The position numbers and the translations under genes are program-made. From assembly GCA_030052745.1 (NCBI GenBank), contig JANBVO010000011.1, positions 310,001 through 374,000 of the forward strand: DNA of 64,000 bases. The letters run 5' to 3'. Position 1 is the first letter of the stretch; every line of letters begins with the position of its first letter. The notes beneath the pieces were generated by a model. It was given only the letters and a program-made list of their open reading frames with translations. It was not told the origin of the DNA and made no database searches. Below are positions 1 to 12,400 of the stretch, one piece after another. The stretch comes from Pleurostoma richardsiae (Eukaryota; Ascomycota; Sordariomycetes; Calosphaeriales; Pleurostomataceae).

Positions 1-278
1 GAGAGCTTTTCAGGGGACAAAGCTCGACAGATGGTGGCGTCCACATTAAAATGCCGTCTTCGAATCCGACCAAAGAGAAAAAGGAAACGGGACACGCGAC
101 CACGCTGGAAGCCCTAGAGCTCCGAGACTAGAGAGAGCAGAAGAAAAGGAAAAAACTAGTTCTTACCGGCGCTGGTCTTGAGGCCCGGGACGGCATTGAT
201 TCTGTCTGCTATAGAGTTCGGGTGGCAGGCGCTGAGGTCGAGCTCGCGGATAGCGGCCATGTGGTGTGAGCCGTCCAT
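1..278 (-). CDS. 5' end of an unrecognised protein (partial, runs off left edge)
   Basis: The minus strand has an ATG at 278 (alternative ATG at 260) opening a 37-codon exon that ends at 167 with a consensus GTAAGA donor. The exon begins M-D-G-S-H-H and contains IADRINAVPGLKTSA; its codons favour G/C at the third position, like the neighbouring genes. A plausible second exon starts at 57 after a GAAG acceptor; joined in phase it reads DGILMWTPPSVELC and stays open to the window edge. The intron (58-166) has a strong pyrimidine tract. The frame is also open for several codons upstream of the first ATG, so the start is not certain. I do not recognise the family. The call rests on the donor, the phase match and codon usage only, so it could be a chance reading. 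Confidence 0.45.
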
Positions 279-3095
279 ATCATTGGCGCAAAAACCGTCC
301 TCACAGGCGCGGGACGGTGGTCAGAGGCGGGGAATGGGGCGTCGGGAGTCGGTGGGACAAGAGCGCCGGGGTAGTATCGAGCGAGGCAGAGAACGGGGAC
401 GAGCTAAACGGCTAAAGGAGATGGAGGCTGGCCGGGACAGACGATGGAATAGGAAGCTGGGTGCTCAAAGTGCCGCAGCCTGGTTCGAAAGGTCGCAGCA
501 GCGCTGAGCTTGGTTCAGCCGCGGGTCGGGGTAGCGGCTCCGTATAAGAACGTCGGGTCTGTCGAGATGTTCCAGGGGGAGGGTCTGGCGCCATACATAA
601 AAGATCTTTGCGATCCTATCCTCGGTCGGTCAGTCGCCCGGGGTTGCCGCCTGTTTTTCACCAACAACGCATGCAGTCTTTATGTATTGATGTCAAGAGT
701 CGGCCCTTCAGCAACCAACAGATCAGACAGGTTGCAGGAGAGATAAGGTAGGAGGAGGAGGAGGAGGAGCCAGTGAGCCCTCATATGACGACGACGACAA
801 TCACAGAGATCCAGGCGCTCGGGACGGGCGTCCAACCGGGCTCCTCTTATTATAAACCAGCAGCGGAACAAGACCTGCGCGCGCTGCACACAGTCTGGTG
901 CCAAGGGAAAAGACTTTGACAGGCCGACAGGCCGGATCAACATCCCTCGTCCCACGGGGGCCCGTCTGCGCGAGAACGGGCTGATAAGACGTGTCGATAA
1001 GACAGCGAGGTCAGACCAATCGTGTGGATCAGGGGACGCCACGGCTCCTGTTTTGGTGTTTCTGGACCCAGCCCTCCCTCGAGAGAGGCTGCCTCGACCA
1101 GGGAGATGGAACGCAGTAGATCATGAGGACTCGTCGGTGTGGTGGACCCTGATTGACTAGCACCTCCCTCCCTATCTCGAGACTAAGAGAAATCGACGCT
1201 CCAGAACTTCTCTCATCCCTCCCTCTCTTAGCCGGGAAAGATCGCGTGTGTGCTGCCGATAACCAGCAGCCACTCTCTCGATCGCGGATGGATCACGCTC
1301 AGGATGCTCAGGGAGGGAGTTGCAGGGACTGCGGGACGAGCTCAGCTTGGGTCTCCCGCTTGAGGATGCCAAGCCCGTGAGCCCGGGTGTCTCCTGCAGG
1401 CCTCGTTCGAGCGATGCCAGGCTGTGCCGCGGATACGCAGATAGGGAGATGGGCGAGTCCACATCGGTCGGACCTCTCATCTCCCCACCTGAGCCCGGGG
1501 CTGCCATTTGCCATTTGCGCGAGACGAAGCACAATGAGCAAGAATGTGAGGGATATGACGTGCGACTCGAGGTCTGGAGGCGAGTTGAGAAGTTTCTTAG
1601 CCCGGTAAAGCGAGGCCCCTTGCCCACCGTACACTGTAGATCCGCATCGGGTATCGGGCGGGTGAGAAAGTCGGGGGCTCCTCGAAACACCTCCCAGCAG
1701 CTCCTCACCCCACACAAGTACGCAATCCGGTCACTCACTGTGCCAAACGTCACCCACACAGGAGAGTATGGATGTGCAATCGTTCGGCATGTTTCGCATC
1801 GAGAGCCACCTGCAGATCGTGGCGCTATGGTTCCTGACGGCGCTCTTGTTCTAGAGTAGTAGGACGGACGCTCCGCGTGCAGTCGAAGCTTCTTCCGTGC
1901 ACACCAGCGGCGCAGGGCTTTTTGGTTGGTCGCGTGTCATAGAGATAGGGCCTCGATTCAATAGATCGGGCAGTCCGTAGGTCCTTTGATTCCCAAGGCC
2001 CGACCTTATCTAAAAGGGAGCCTCGACCGGGACCATATCGACTCGTCGGTCGCCAACTTACATTCAGTTGTCGATCGATAACGAAATCGGTTCTTGAGTT
2101 ACTTCTTGACGGTGACAGGGGGAAACAGGCCGCTTGAAAAGAGTTCTGCAACCTTGAAAAGCCCTTGCGGCTTTTCACCTCTTCATCTCTTCACATTTGT
2201 GTCATAACATGCATCTACGTATCTGCATCTCACCGAGGGATATCATGAAGCTTTACATGGTCAGGACGTTTTCGTTCTCCGTTGCAAGAGCCTGCCGAAT
2301 ACACCGTCCAGGCAGGCAGAATGGGACAGACACCTGGACGTCGAGGCAGCTGAACAGGGAGGACGAAATCTGCAGGACTTCGAAGCCAAGTCGCTCTCTG
2401 CGCCGTTCTACCAGCCGAGTTCCATCGGGTCTGACCAGCCCTACCGTTCCTGGCTGACTGTGTGGGATCCATTTCACACATCCTCTTGCCGTCTCACGAA
2501 CGAACTCCTTCGGCAGTCGTCCATCCCGTCCGATCCGCCGGTGAAGCGGGTTCAGCTGGTGGGAACTGGCGCAGAGCCAAGTCTGCCTTGCGATTCCGCC
2601 CCCACGGCGTGCCCCATTGGCTGGGCCTGCCTTGGCTGCCGACTGTTGCAGTGCTGCTGATGTGGGCGCAATCCTTCAACAGAGTTCTACCTGGCCAGTC
2701 ATCGAGGCACAGAGCATACGTACCTCCGTACTTGGTTGCCCTACGGTCTGCATGTCGCATGTGCCGGGGGGTTGCGCGGAGAGGCAGCCAATCTGGAGAG
2801 GCACCGCCCAAGTCCTACACCAAAAGTCCTAAAACCCCATCCGCATTCCGTACCCTGGACGTCCAGCTTCCTTGTCCATTTTCTTGCCGTAGGACCTCGC
2901 TCTGGTGACGTTTCCTCAATCGGCGTTTCAAGCCTCGAGGAACAATAAAAACAAAATGGGTGGCGGATGATGATGCATTGCGATTAGTTCTCGCCGCAAC
3001 TCATCCCCCGACCCCGCTGCTCGCTTGCTGGCCTTTCCTGAAGAGCGTTTGCTAGGTCTTTGGCCTTCGTTGTGCGGATTCGTGTGTCTCCGACT
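279..3095. other. Divergent intergenic region, 2.8 kb, with GATA motifs
   Basis: I see no convincing gene here; the open frames are short, overlap each other and have no family resemblance. The region separates the left-edge minus-strand gene from the C2H2 gene. It holds GATAAG motifs at 742-747, 983-988 and 996-1001, plus one on the other strand at about 2005-2010. Two of them form a direct repeat of GATAAGAC (983-990 and 996-1003) with a 5 bp spacer. Confidence 0.5.
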
Positions 3096-6000
3096 ATGGA
3101 CTCCAAGAAGATGTTTGCCTCCCTCATGGAGGAAGACTCACCCGCGCTTGACGCCGGGTCACTGTCATGCTCTGCTGGACCAATATCACCCGCTTCGACC
3201 GGTTCCTACTCTTCGATGCGACGTTCAGCGTCGACGTCATCCACGTCGTCTAAGATCAAGGCGGCGCTGTCATGCGTGTTAGTCTCTTGTGACCAGGACT
3301 TGGGTGGATTGGCCCCTCAAGTCCATATGAACTCATGCTCATGCTGCCGGCAGGACCCGCGACACGGCTCGAGGTGACTGTGCTACACATCGGTTTATCG
3401 TATGGGCAGCTGTCAAGCGGAACTCGTGCCCTCGAATGAGTGCGAGTGAGAAGCTAGAGTGCCCGCTGCTACGCTGCAGACAACGCTTTCCCAATCATGA
3501 GATGATGCTTGGGCATCTCGCCGAGTGTGAACATCTCTCGTCGTGCGAGTATTGGTGTTACGACTGCATGCGGGTGGAGAGGTTCGATGATAGCAAGTGC
3601 AAGAGATGTCTCGGACATCCCTCAAAGAGACGGAAGATGCTCTCTAGGGCTAAGAGCTTCTTCTCGTCGCTGGGCCACAAGTCACGGAAACATCCAGGCT
3701 TCGACTTCGAGACTGATGACCCTTTACTTCCACCCCCGAGCTATGACTCTCTAAATCTAAACCCTCCACAAGCCGAGCTCTTCTCGACCGAGATTGTGGA
3801 GCTCGACGCAACCCAGCTTGCCACGGCAACGACATCCGTGGAGCCTGCTGCCAGCGCTGGCATAGACCCCCAAGCACTTCTCCTCCCGGAATTAGACTCG
3901 ACTGCAGTTCCGACTGAGTCACTCATGCCGTGGACGCCTTACCCGACCATCACCGAACCTTCCTCAGTACATGACCCCGGCATCCAAATCACACTCCAAA
4001 GCCCTAGTCGCTTGTCTGGGTCGAAACCAAGCCTCCAGCTCAATACTCACGGCCTCGAGCAGTACCGACACGCTCGTCCAGTTCCGCCGCCTGCTCCCCG
4101 CCCTCCTCCCAGCGCCCCGCGAAGCAAGAACCTTTCGCCCAGCTCGTCTGTACGCTCTACGACGAGCACGATGTCTAATCTCAGCTCGGTCGTATCACCC
4201 ATCTCGACGTGGAGCTCCACCTCAAATGCATGGTCCGGCATTTGTACGAACTTGACGTCGCCCACAACGGACCTCGTCAGTCCCGGAGGATTCATGTCAA
4301 GCAACGCGGTCGCAGAAGCGTCGAACACCTACAACGACACGTGTCCCCCTGACCTCCTCCACGACATGTTCGCAGAGCTCCCTGCAGATCTGCCACCACC
4401 AAAAGAGGTGCCGGCTGGCCTGTCTGCAGACCCCATGCTCTTCTCCTTTGATGCGGATCTATCGACAGATTTCTCCTACGCAACAGACATCGTGCTAACG
4501 GAAGATAACATACAACCAACCAAGCACGATCACGCTCATGATTTGGATGATGAACAGCCGATTCCATGCTGCTCAGAGACCAAGTCTATCGTCGTGTCAG
4601 CCTGGGACGCCTTGCAAGAACATATTGTGTGCTCATCAGTCAAGCTCCACGATGTCCGAGACAACCCTCTTGTTGACCAACTGATGTCTCTTTCGGCAAA
4701 GACAATAGCCACCACCGGTCTGCGTGTTCTCCGAAGTGTTCTAAACGGCCAAACGCCGACATCGCCTATCGACACGCTATGCTTTACCCATCTTGTATAC
4801 AGCCTTTCCCTCGTCGTTTACGAAGATGATGCACCCAGTCACTTCAGCAAGCTCTTCAGCCAATGTCTTAGCTATACCTTCCAATTCGCGCCTCCGGATC
4901 GACACCTTTATCATACAGCGGTTATGACCATCTGGCAACCGGATAACTACACGGAAGCGCAATCGGGGGCTGGGGTTTTAGGTGGTGAGGCTGGGTCCTT
5001 GCAGAGATCATCGAGCAATAAGGGAAAGCAGCGAGCGACCGACGGCAACGTATGCGACAGTGACAGCAAAGACGCGTTGCTTTCCACGGCAATCCATTTT
5101 CTAGACGGTAAGTCTACCTGCGCCGGGGACCTGATACTCTCTGCTATAGTGTCTGACAATGAAGCATAGAGCTCGAAGCATCAGCGGTACTTTCAGAAAG
5201 CTCCTCGTCTCTTGAGGTGCTAAGTTCCGAGCTCTGGACGAAGCACACCCAAGACTTGAGCTCGGAGACACCCCCGAACAACCCGTTTACTATCGCAGTT
5301 AGCTTTGCTCTGAATCTCCTGACGCAGCACTTCTTCAAATTCGACCAGCTTGGCTCGCATCTCGCGGGAGTTCAGCGTCGGGTGAACGGCGGATCAGTCC
5401 GAAGTGTGCGAAGACTGGAGTTGGAGGTCCTCCAAGCCGGCAAGGTATGCTCCCTGCAATGCAAAAACATAAGTGTCCTGCAGCTTAACAACTCGACAGA
5501 TTTCCATACCGGCGGCAACTTTCTTCAACGCTTTTGTCCCGCAAGTCCGAGGCTTATGCAATCAGCTTTACGAGCAGCATTCTGGAGGAGCCTCACGGCG
5601 GAACGACTACTACTCACTCGGAATTGCCTTGATCGAATCGATTATCACTGAGCTTGATGCTGACCCACTGGATCTTGAGGCCATCATTGCCGAGGATGAG
5701 GCACTGGACGACCTTCTGAAGTCGCTGACGGACCCTACCGCCGACTGTCCGGCTCAGAACAGGCCGGTCTTGACTGTCACCCCTGAAGGCCCGCCGAGCG
5801 ACACCACAGGCAGCGATGGGCAGGACCTTGTCCCACCGGGCCGCTTACCAGCGGACTCAGCAGTGACCAACGGCGGTTCCTCGCCTCTACCGAGTACATC
5901 ACAGCCGAGCGAACAGGCCGACCAGAAGGCAACCGAGTCACACGCATGCTGCGAGATCTGCGGGTACCGGCCCAAGGGCGACCCGCAGTGGTTCAGGGGC

Positions 6001-6195
6001 AGCATGGCCAAGCACAAGAAGCTGCAGCACTCGGCGGAGCCGCCCAAGATATTCAAGTGCCCGTTCCCGGGCTGCACCAGCCAGTACAAGAACCGCCCGG
6101 ACAACCTGCGGCAGCACCAGATCGAGAAGGGGCACTTCGTGGAAGGCGAGGAGGGCGCGACGAGGAGGCCAAGCAAGAGGAAGAAGATGAGCTGA
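3096..6195 (+). CDS. C2H2 zinc-finger domain protein, probable regulator
   Basis: Proposed exons are 3096-3275, 3418-5107, 5170-5444 and 5500-6195 (about 946 aa). The last three are well supported: GTAAGT at 5108, GTATGC at 5445, and acceptors that keep the frame. The 5' exon is less sure: it starts at ATG 3096, ends at a weak GTGTTA donor and rejoins at a CAAG acceptor; without it translation would start at ATG 3436. The N-terminal part has a Cys-rich block (LECPLLRCRQRF, WCYDC, CKRCLGHPSKRRK) seen in a family of ascomycete C2H2 proteins. A long Ser/Pro-rich, probably disordered stretch follows. The C-terminus carries two C2H2 fingers, CEICGY...HKKLQH and CPFPGC...HQIEKGH, and ends in a basic KRKK tail fit for nuclear import. 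DNA binding is inferred; target genes are unknown. Confidence 0.85.
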
Positions 6196-7004
6196 TGAAG
6201 GCTTGAAGAGCGACGAGATGTTTCTTTTCCCTGTATACCACGGTCCCCATTGAGAAAAGCAAGGGATCGTTCGGGGCGCACTGGAGTTTGGACATGATGT
6301 TCACGGGACTGATTACTTTGTATAAAGATACCACTGCATTTGAGGCCGGACTGGCTAGGATTTATGACGACCTGTTGGGTCGCTGGGTAATATCGGGGGC
6401 AGGATGTACCCCTGGACATTGAAGGGATAGACAAACAGGATAGATGCCGGAATAGGTCAGGGTAATTGTCGAGCTGGCCTCGACTGCCAGTGAGCGACAA
6501 CAACAAAGAACATACCTAAGGCCACAGCCCGCCTTCTTTTGACTTTAGAAATGCTTTGCATCGAATACTGGTTGTTCACATTCACTGAAAGTGTAGAGAT
6601 GCTGTGCTTCGATCCCGCTGTGGGGTACTGCGCAGCCCAACTCTGCTCCGCGAGTTTACATGTGAACTCCCACAGAAGATAGATGTTTCAGTATTCTGAC
6701 TGTGCTGCTCCTCACCCAACACTCCATCCTGACATACCGTGCTCGGTCATCACGTATATGGTTGGCGATTAGGTAAAGTCAAAAGAAGCCGAACTTGGAT
6801 GATCGCCCAGACCAACATGAACCCACAGATGAGGCCTCGTGACGGTCAATCATATGCTTGCTCCGCCATCTCCCGCCTCTAATACCCTACTTCAAAGCAC
6901 GTACTCAGTTCCGTTTGAGACTGTCTCCAAGCTCCTAACGCTTGACAACAACGACAGAGAAGCGATAGAGGTAGATAACCGATCCAGATTCCATCGTCAC
7001 CACC
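6196..7004. other. Intergenic, C2H2 gene to ribokinase
   Basis: This 809 bp spacer holds the 3' flank of the C2H2 gene and the promoter of the ribokinase gene. I see no gene or structured element. The ribokinase ATG sits in a good context (CACCATGG). Confidence 0.5.
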
Positions 7005-8117
7005 ATGGCTACTTCAAAGAGCCACCTCCCCCGCATCACCATCCTCGGCTCCCTCAACATCGACCTGGTCTCCTACGTCCCGCACCACCCAGCACCGGGC
7101 GAGACCCTGACAGCGACCTCCTTCGCCGTCTCCCCCGGGGGCAAGGGCGCCAACCAGGCCGTCGCCTGCGCGAAGCTCTCCCGCCCGCGCACCACCTCCA
7201 CATCTACCTCCGCCGGACCCCTCGGCCCTCCGGACGACGCCGGCGCGACCGCCCACGTCTCCATGGTCGGCGCCGTGGGCGACGACTCCTACGGCGACAT
7301 CCTCCTGACCAACCTCTCCCGGCACGGCGTCGAAGTCTCCGCCGTGCGCCGGCCGCCCGGCCTCAAGACCGGCATCGCTATCATCATCGTCGACCAGCCG
7401 ACGGGCCAGAACCGCATCGTGCTCAGCGCTGAGGCGAACCACCTCGCCCTCCAGCCCGCAGATGTCTTCCCCTCCCTGCCCCCTGCCGACACCTCATCCC
7501 CGTCCTCGGACTGGTCCGGAATCACCCGGGACGCCGCCACGGTCGCACTGACCGCGGCCCTGGGAGGCGGGCCCCTCCCGGACCTGCTCATCATGCAGCT
7601 GGAGATCCCGCTGCCCACCGTGCTGGCCGCGCTGCGGGCCGCGCGGGCCGCCGGCGCGGCGGTGCTGCTGAACCCGGCGCCGGCGCAGCCGCTGCCCGAC
7701 GAGGTGCTGGCCGGGCTGGCGCACCTGGTGGTCAACGAGACGGAGGCGGCGATCCTGTCGGGGCGGGAGGTCAGCGCGCTGGACACCGAGGCGGGGATGG
7801 AGGAGGTGGCGCTGGGTTTCGCGGGGCTGGGGGTGCGCAACGTGGTGATCACGCTGGGGGACAGGGGGTGCTACTACCTGAGCGGGGAGACGGGGGAGAG
7901 GGGGCTGGTGCCGGCGGAGAAGGCGAGGGTGGTGGACACGACGGGGGCGGGGGACACGTTCGTCGGGATGTACGCGCTGGACGTCGTGGCTGTCGGGGAG
8001 GGGGCCAAGTTTGATGTCGGGAGGGCGGTGAGGAGGGCGATACGCGCGGCTACGAAGACGGTGGAGAGGAAGGGGGCGCAGGATTCTATACCTTGGAGGG
8101 ACGAGCTGGAGCAGTGA
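7005..8117 (+). CDS. RBK1: Ribokinase (PfkB family)
   Basis: Single-exon gene, 370 aa, starting at an ATG in a strong context. It phosphorylates D-ribose to ribose 5-phosphate with ATP, feeding the pentose phosphate pathway and nucleotide synthesis, probably in the cytosol. The N-terminus ILGSLNIDLV is the first strand of the PfkB fold. The sugar-binding signature GGKGANQAVA lies at residues 45-54. The second PfkB signature DTTGAGDTFVG lies at 311-321 and carries the anion hole and catalytic Asp. The motif VVNETEAAILSG also fits ribokinases. It is somewhat longer than bacterial ribokinases because of Ala/Pro/Ser-rich loops, common in fungal versions. It converges with the GFA gene, 145 bp downstream. 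An adenosine kinase is unlikely given the ribokinase-type N-terminal motif. Confidence 0.95.
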   Translation: MATSKSHLPRITILGSLNIDLVSYVPHHPAPGETLTATSFAVSPGGKGANQAVACAKLSRPRTTSTSTSAGPLGPPDDAGATAHVSMVGAVGDDSYGDILLTNLSRHGVEVSAVRRPPGLKTGIAIIIVDQPTGQNRIVLSAEANHLALQPADVFPSLPPADTSSPSSDWSGITRDAATVALTAALGGGPLPDLLIMQLEIPLPTVLAALRAARAAGAAVLLNPAPAQPLPDEVLAGLAHLVVNETEAAILSGREVSALDTEAGMEEVALGFAGLGVRNVVITLGDRGCYYLSGETGERGLVPAEKARVVDTTGAGDTFVGMYALDVVAVGEGAKFDVGRAVRRAIRAATKTVERKGAQDSIPWRDELEQ

Positions 8118-8262
8118 TGAGAAGAAATCGGAGTTCATCGCTTCAGGGAAGCATTGACTTGTTTGGTATCTAGAGATGGGAGTAGAACACATGGGTTGAG
8201 ACGAGCATACATTCGGATCCCGGTTGAGACCACTAGTCACCACGGTTGTATGTCGACACCCT

Positions 8263-9426
8263 CTAGGGATTCACATACAGAGGTGGGTACAAATTCCAGC
8301 CGTCGATCCTCTGAGTCTTCACAGTATTGGAGTCAAAGTCATTCAGCACCCTGATGTTCAGCGGCCGGACGTCTTTGTACTCCTCGCGCCACTTCTGGAC
8401 CTCCTCTGGCAGTTCCTTGACCTGCTCCGCCGACACTGGGTTTATGTCACTCATGATGTGCACGCCGCAGTACTTGCAGAAGACCTTGCGCCAGACCTCA
8501 GGACCCAGTTTGTAGTGGGCCACGTTCTCGACGCCCTCAAGGGCGATGTTCTCCTCCTTCGGGTAGATCCAGAGGTCAGCTAGCTGTGTCGGGGGCCTGC
8601 GAGTCAGCATATGATGCTTCCGTAGTACCCCATTGAGAGGGATATAGCATGATAAAAAGTAGAGGGGACAGGTCCCACGAACCCTCATGCAGATGCTACA
8701 GTTGCACTCGATGACCTTCTCGTATTCGTCCAGGGGCTTCGGCGTCTTGATCGCGAGCCGGATGGCGCCGCAGTGACAGCTTCCGGTGTACGTCCTGCCG
8801 CCGCCCTCAAAGTTCCCGTCGGGCGCGGGCCCGGTATAGACCGGGGCCCTGTACGCCGGCTCGAGTTTCCTCCCGTCGTGCCTTCATTGCGCTCTCATGT
8901 CAGAAACCGACCAAGCATGCTGCGAGAGCCAATACTGACATTTGCGTCTCCAGCTTCCAGACATCCACATCCTGGAGGACGCGGGCCTGGTGGATGTTAA
9001 AGAACTCCGCTCAAACAAGTAGCCCGATGGTATCGAGGAATGCTCACGTTGATGCCCGTGTTACGCCCTGCAGGCATAGAAGGACAGTAGGCCATTATGG
9101 GGGTGGCGCAGTTGGGACAGAACTGCAATTCGCAATTCAGTTTTCGTATTGTCCCTGGGACAACAGGATGAGAGGGCATTGCGCCCGCTACCCACCCTGT
9201 GGACGAAGTTGCCCTCGTTGAAGGCGTACTCCTTGAGCCCGCCCATGTCGCCCTTGACGACTCTGACATCGTCGGCGCCGGCGAAGAACCACGCATAGCC
9301 CTTCTTGTGGCAGATACTGCAGTTGCACTCGCCGACCTGCTTCAGCTCCGGGCGCGTGATCTCGAAGACGAAGGCAGCGCAGTGGCAGTTGCCACGGTAT
9401 GTCTTCAGGGGGGCGTCCTCTCCCAT
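8263..9426 (-). CDS. Tandem GFA-domain (CENP-V/GFA) zinc protein
   Basis: Five exons: 9426-9196, 9122-9048, 8986-8940, 8881-8683 and 8583-8263; phases agree and give 290 aa. The protein contains two GFA folds in tandem, each with the usual Cys ligand sets. Domain 1 has GNCHCAAF, CNCSICHKKG and FCPNCATP; domain 2 has GSCHCGA, CNCSICMR and FCKYCGVH. The family is named for bacterial glutathione-dependent formaldehyde-activating enzyme, but most fungal members have no known substrate, so a role in glutathione-adduct chemistry is only inferred. The last acceptor (CACAG before 8583) is chosen over a nearer CAG because only it restores frame and family spacing (CMR-LADLWIYP). It is convergent with ribokinase. 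Confidence 0.88.
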
Positions 9427-12400
9427 TCTGCTGCGATATCCACAGGGACTCGTGTCAACACTTCAAGAACGAAAGCTAGGTCTTGATACAGGAGCCTATG
9501 TAAGGGGAAAGAGAGTTGATGAAGCTGGGCTGTTGGCATATCTATAATCTACTATGTAGTTCAGCTGGCCGACGTAGTACCGAGACGGAAAAAGCAAGCA
9601 GGCGGCGCAGTCTTCATTCATTTGATGGGTGATCGTGGTCAGCAAGATCCTACACGTATCCGCAGGAGGATCGCGAGCCGGCAAAAACCGCCGGCGTTTC
9701 AATAACGAAAGAGTGGAGGTCGGCGCCTAACTGTCGCGTCCTGTCCATTCTCTGACTCATGGAGCTATCCCCCAGACGGAAAGAGGGCAAGTATGGCCGA
9801 ACAGACTTCCACAGACGGTGCCCCTCGCCCAAGCTTCTATGAATACTCGGCATCCCGAGAATAGTTGTCAAGACACACGCGGCGAGAGCACGACAACCCC
9901 GCACTGACGCGCTCCTAGCACACGCTATCAGGTGACTCATATCTGACCGACACCGCTCATCAGGCCGTTGCTTTTTGGTTGGGGGACCAATGTTCTGCGG
10001 CGCGGGACTATTGGCACCGGCGCGGTTGTCGGGAGGAACGACCTGCAGCGGATTGGGATCTCTTGCGAGTGGGACACTTCTCTCAAACCTATTGGGGAGA
10101 CAGAAGACCGAAATGGCTTGCTGGACGGCTTATCCCGCAAGACCAGAGCTTGAGGCTTAATACGACACGACACACGGGCCAAGTGGAAGAATAAGCGAGG
10201 CATCCCAGCGGATCCGGGTTCCCAGCTCCGACACGGAGCCGATAGCCGGTTGCGGCTTGGCCACTCTCCGCATTCAGCCCCACTTATGCGGTGCAGCGGT
10301 GGAGAGTGGGGAAAGCCGGTAGCCGAAGACTTTGATGTGAGGGCATCTGCTCTACATAGTAGACCGCGCTCTGGTTTATGTTTCAGCGGCACATCAGGTG
10401 GGCATGCAGAGAGTGGCTCTTCATATATCAAGCTCTTTAGAAGCTTGGAAGGCTCATTCTCGATGCTTTGCAGCCAAGTGCGGACGTGAATACTGATTTG
10501 TTTGAGGTCCAGACTGCCGGTAACAGATGCTCGGAAGAGAAGAGCAGCCTCCTTGCCGCCTTTTCTTCGTCCTACATGCAACTGAGGATGTCTGAGGAGA
10601 GGACAGGAATACAACTCACGGCGGATGCGATGATTCGAAACCTCGTGCGACGAGAAAGTGAGGAAGACTTCGTGGCCGGGCTCAATTGGCGGTCGGCGCC
10701 GCCGTGTTGGATTGGGCCATCCATAGCTGCTTTCCCCGCAATGATGTGCAGGAGCCAGCCACCTGTCTCATGCACGAGAACTGCAGGTTCTCGTCCGCCC
10801 GGCAGGCGAAGACCGAATGACGAAGAGATAAAGGAGCGGAGGCCGCCGGCCCAGAGCGCTGCGATTCTCTCTATCCAACTGTACCTACTAGTTCAAAGCT
10901 GACTACAGGCACAGCAGCGTAGCTCGCTCTTCGAGTTGTCAGCTATCGCGTCGTCTTGTACCAACAGACACGTCCATAGACAAGTCTAGGTGCGTTGGTA
11001 CTAGAAGCCGCGGCTGACAGCGCGAAGTAAGTACTGCGCCGTTTGCCACAGAATACCGTACCGTATTGTCAGGAATTGGTGGCTATGACGTAGTCGACTC
11101 CGTTTCCGTTGTGCAATCCCGAGAGCGTCGCTGGCGAGTGGAGAGTCGTACTCAACATTACTATTCCGATATATTCAGCGGCGAGGAAAGGAGCGGGATA
11201 AGGTTGCGACTGGGGCAAGATCTGCTGTCCGGATTGCCTAATTGAGAGCCAAGATGCGTCCTGTAAGATCCGACCTCATGATCCGGGGGACAGGGTCATC
11301 GGAAAGGCGCACAGGCACCCTTCGACACCTCTATTTGCACTACTTAGTGCCCTTCTCCGCGGGAATACACGGTGGTGCGACAGAGAGAGAGAGAGTCAGA
11401 GAGCAAAAGCTGCACATTTGTCAGCCCTGTCTGCTAGCCCTGCCGCTCGCCATGAGTAATCTTGACGAAGAGAGGAGCAGCAAAGTTACCTGATCAGGCC
11501 AGAACAATGCAGGTTTCTGCGTTTCGGGGAAAGACGAGTAAGACCGGTGTGCCGGGCCATCCTGGCCTTCTAGAAGCCGTCCACACCAATGCAGTGAGGA
11601 TGTAAGACAAGGACGGCAGCCAGGCAGCCACATGCCCCGTAAAGTACGTGGTTCGCAGATCGGCAGAGCGCAAACGGTGCCTTGACGATGAGCTGGGTCG
11701 ATTCTTCGCTATCAGATCAGACGCAGTCGCCCAGCAGTCGCCCATGTTCTGCCAGTGTCTACCTAGACTGATATGACAGTTTCATTTCGGTCTTCACCGT
11801 TCTTCTCTGCCCAGGAAGGCAGGAGGAGAGCAAAAAAGTGAGGGGGTTTCAAGACGCCACGGGGACCATCGGCTGGAACGGAGCTTGGCCGAACACGACC
11901 GGGGCCCCATCCGGCAGCTCCTCTCTTTGTCTCTGAGGTACGGTGGTAGATTTCCCGAGTCTCCCCTCTGGCCGCACCCATACCATAGCATTACAGCCAT
12001 GCCATCTATGTAGAGGTACCCGCGAGTACATGGCCGGGAAGCTTGTCGACCATCGTGGAGCATCAGGAATAAAAGTGGACACAAGTTGGGGGTTCACTAC
12101 GAACTGATGCCAGCGTGCTGTTAGGCTGTTACCCAATGCAGTATCAGCGATGCTATCAAGACGCCGCCATTGCTGTTAACTTGCCGAGTCTGGCCTGGCC
12201 GCTCCGGCTCCCCTGCTCCCCTGCGCTTCCCCCCTGCTGACGCACCTGGCCATGCTGGCCAAGTTATCCCGGGATCAGGTGGAATCCGGGCGTCCCACCC
12301 CCAAGCTCTCGGGGCTCCGCCAGGAACACCAGAGCAGTCAGAGCTGCAGGGCGATTGGCGCTAGCCGCTTGTCCTGGGAGCCACGGCGTGGGGCTCAGCG

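Noticed and set aside
5754-6506. 250-codon minus-strand open frame over the C2H2 gene end
   Set aside because: Opposite the conserved zinc fingers and without any recognisable motif.
7494-8243. 249-codon minus-strand open frame antisense to ribokinase
   Set aside because: Pro/Arg/His-rich shadow of the ribokinase coding strand.
9937-10614. 225-codon minus-strand open frame in the gene-poor region
   Set aside because: No family resemblance, Arg/Ser/Pro-rich chance-like composition, overlaps other frames of equal quality, and no splice or start context that stands out.
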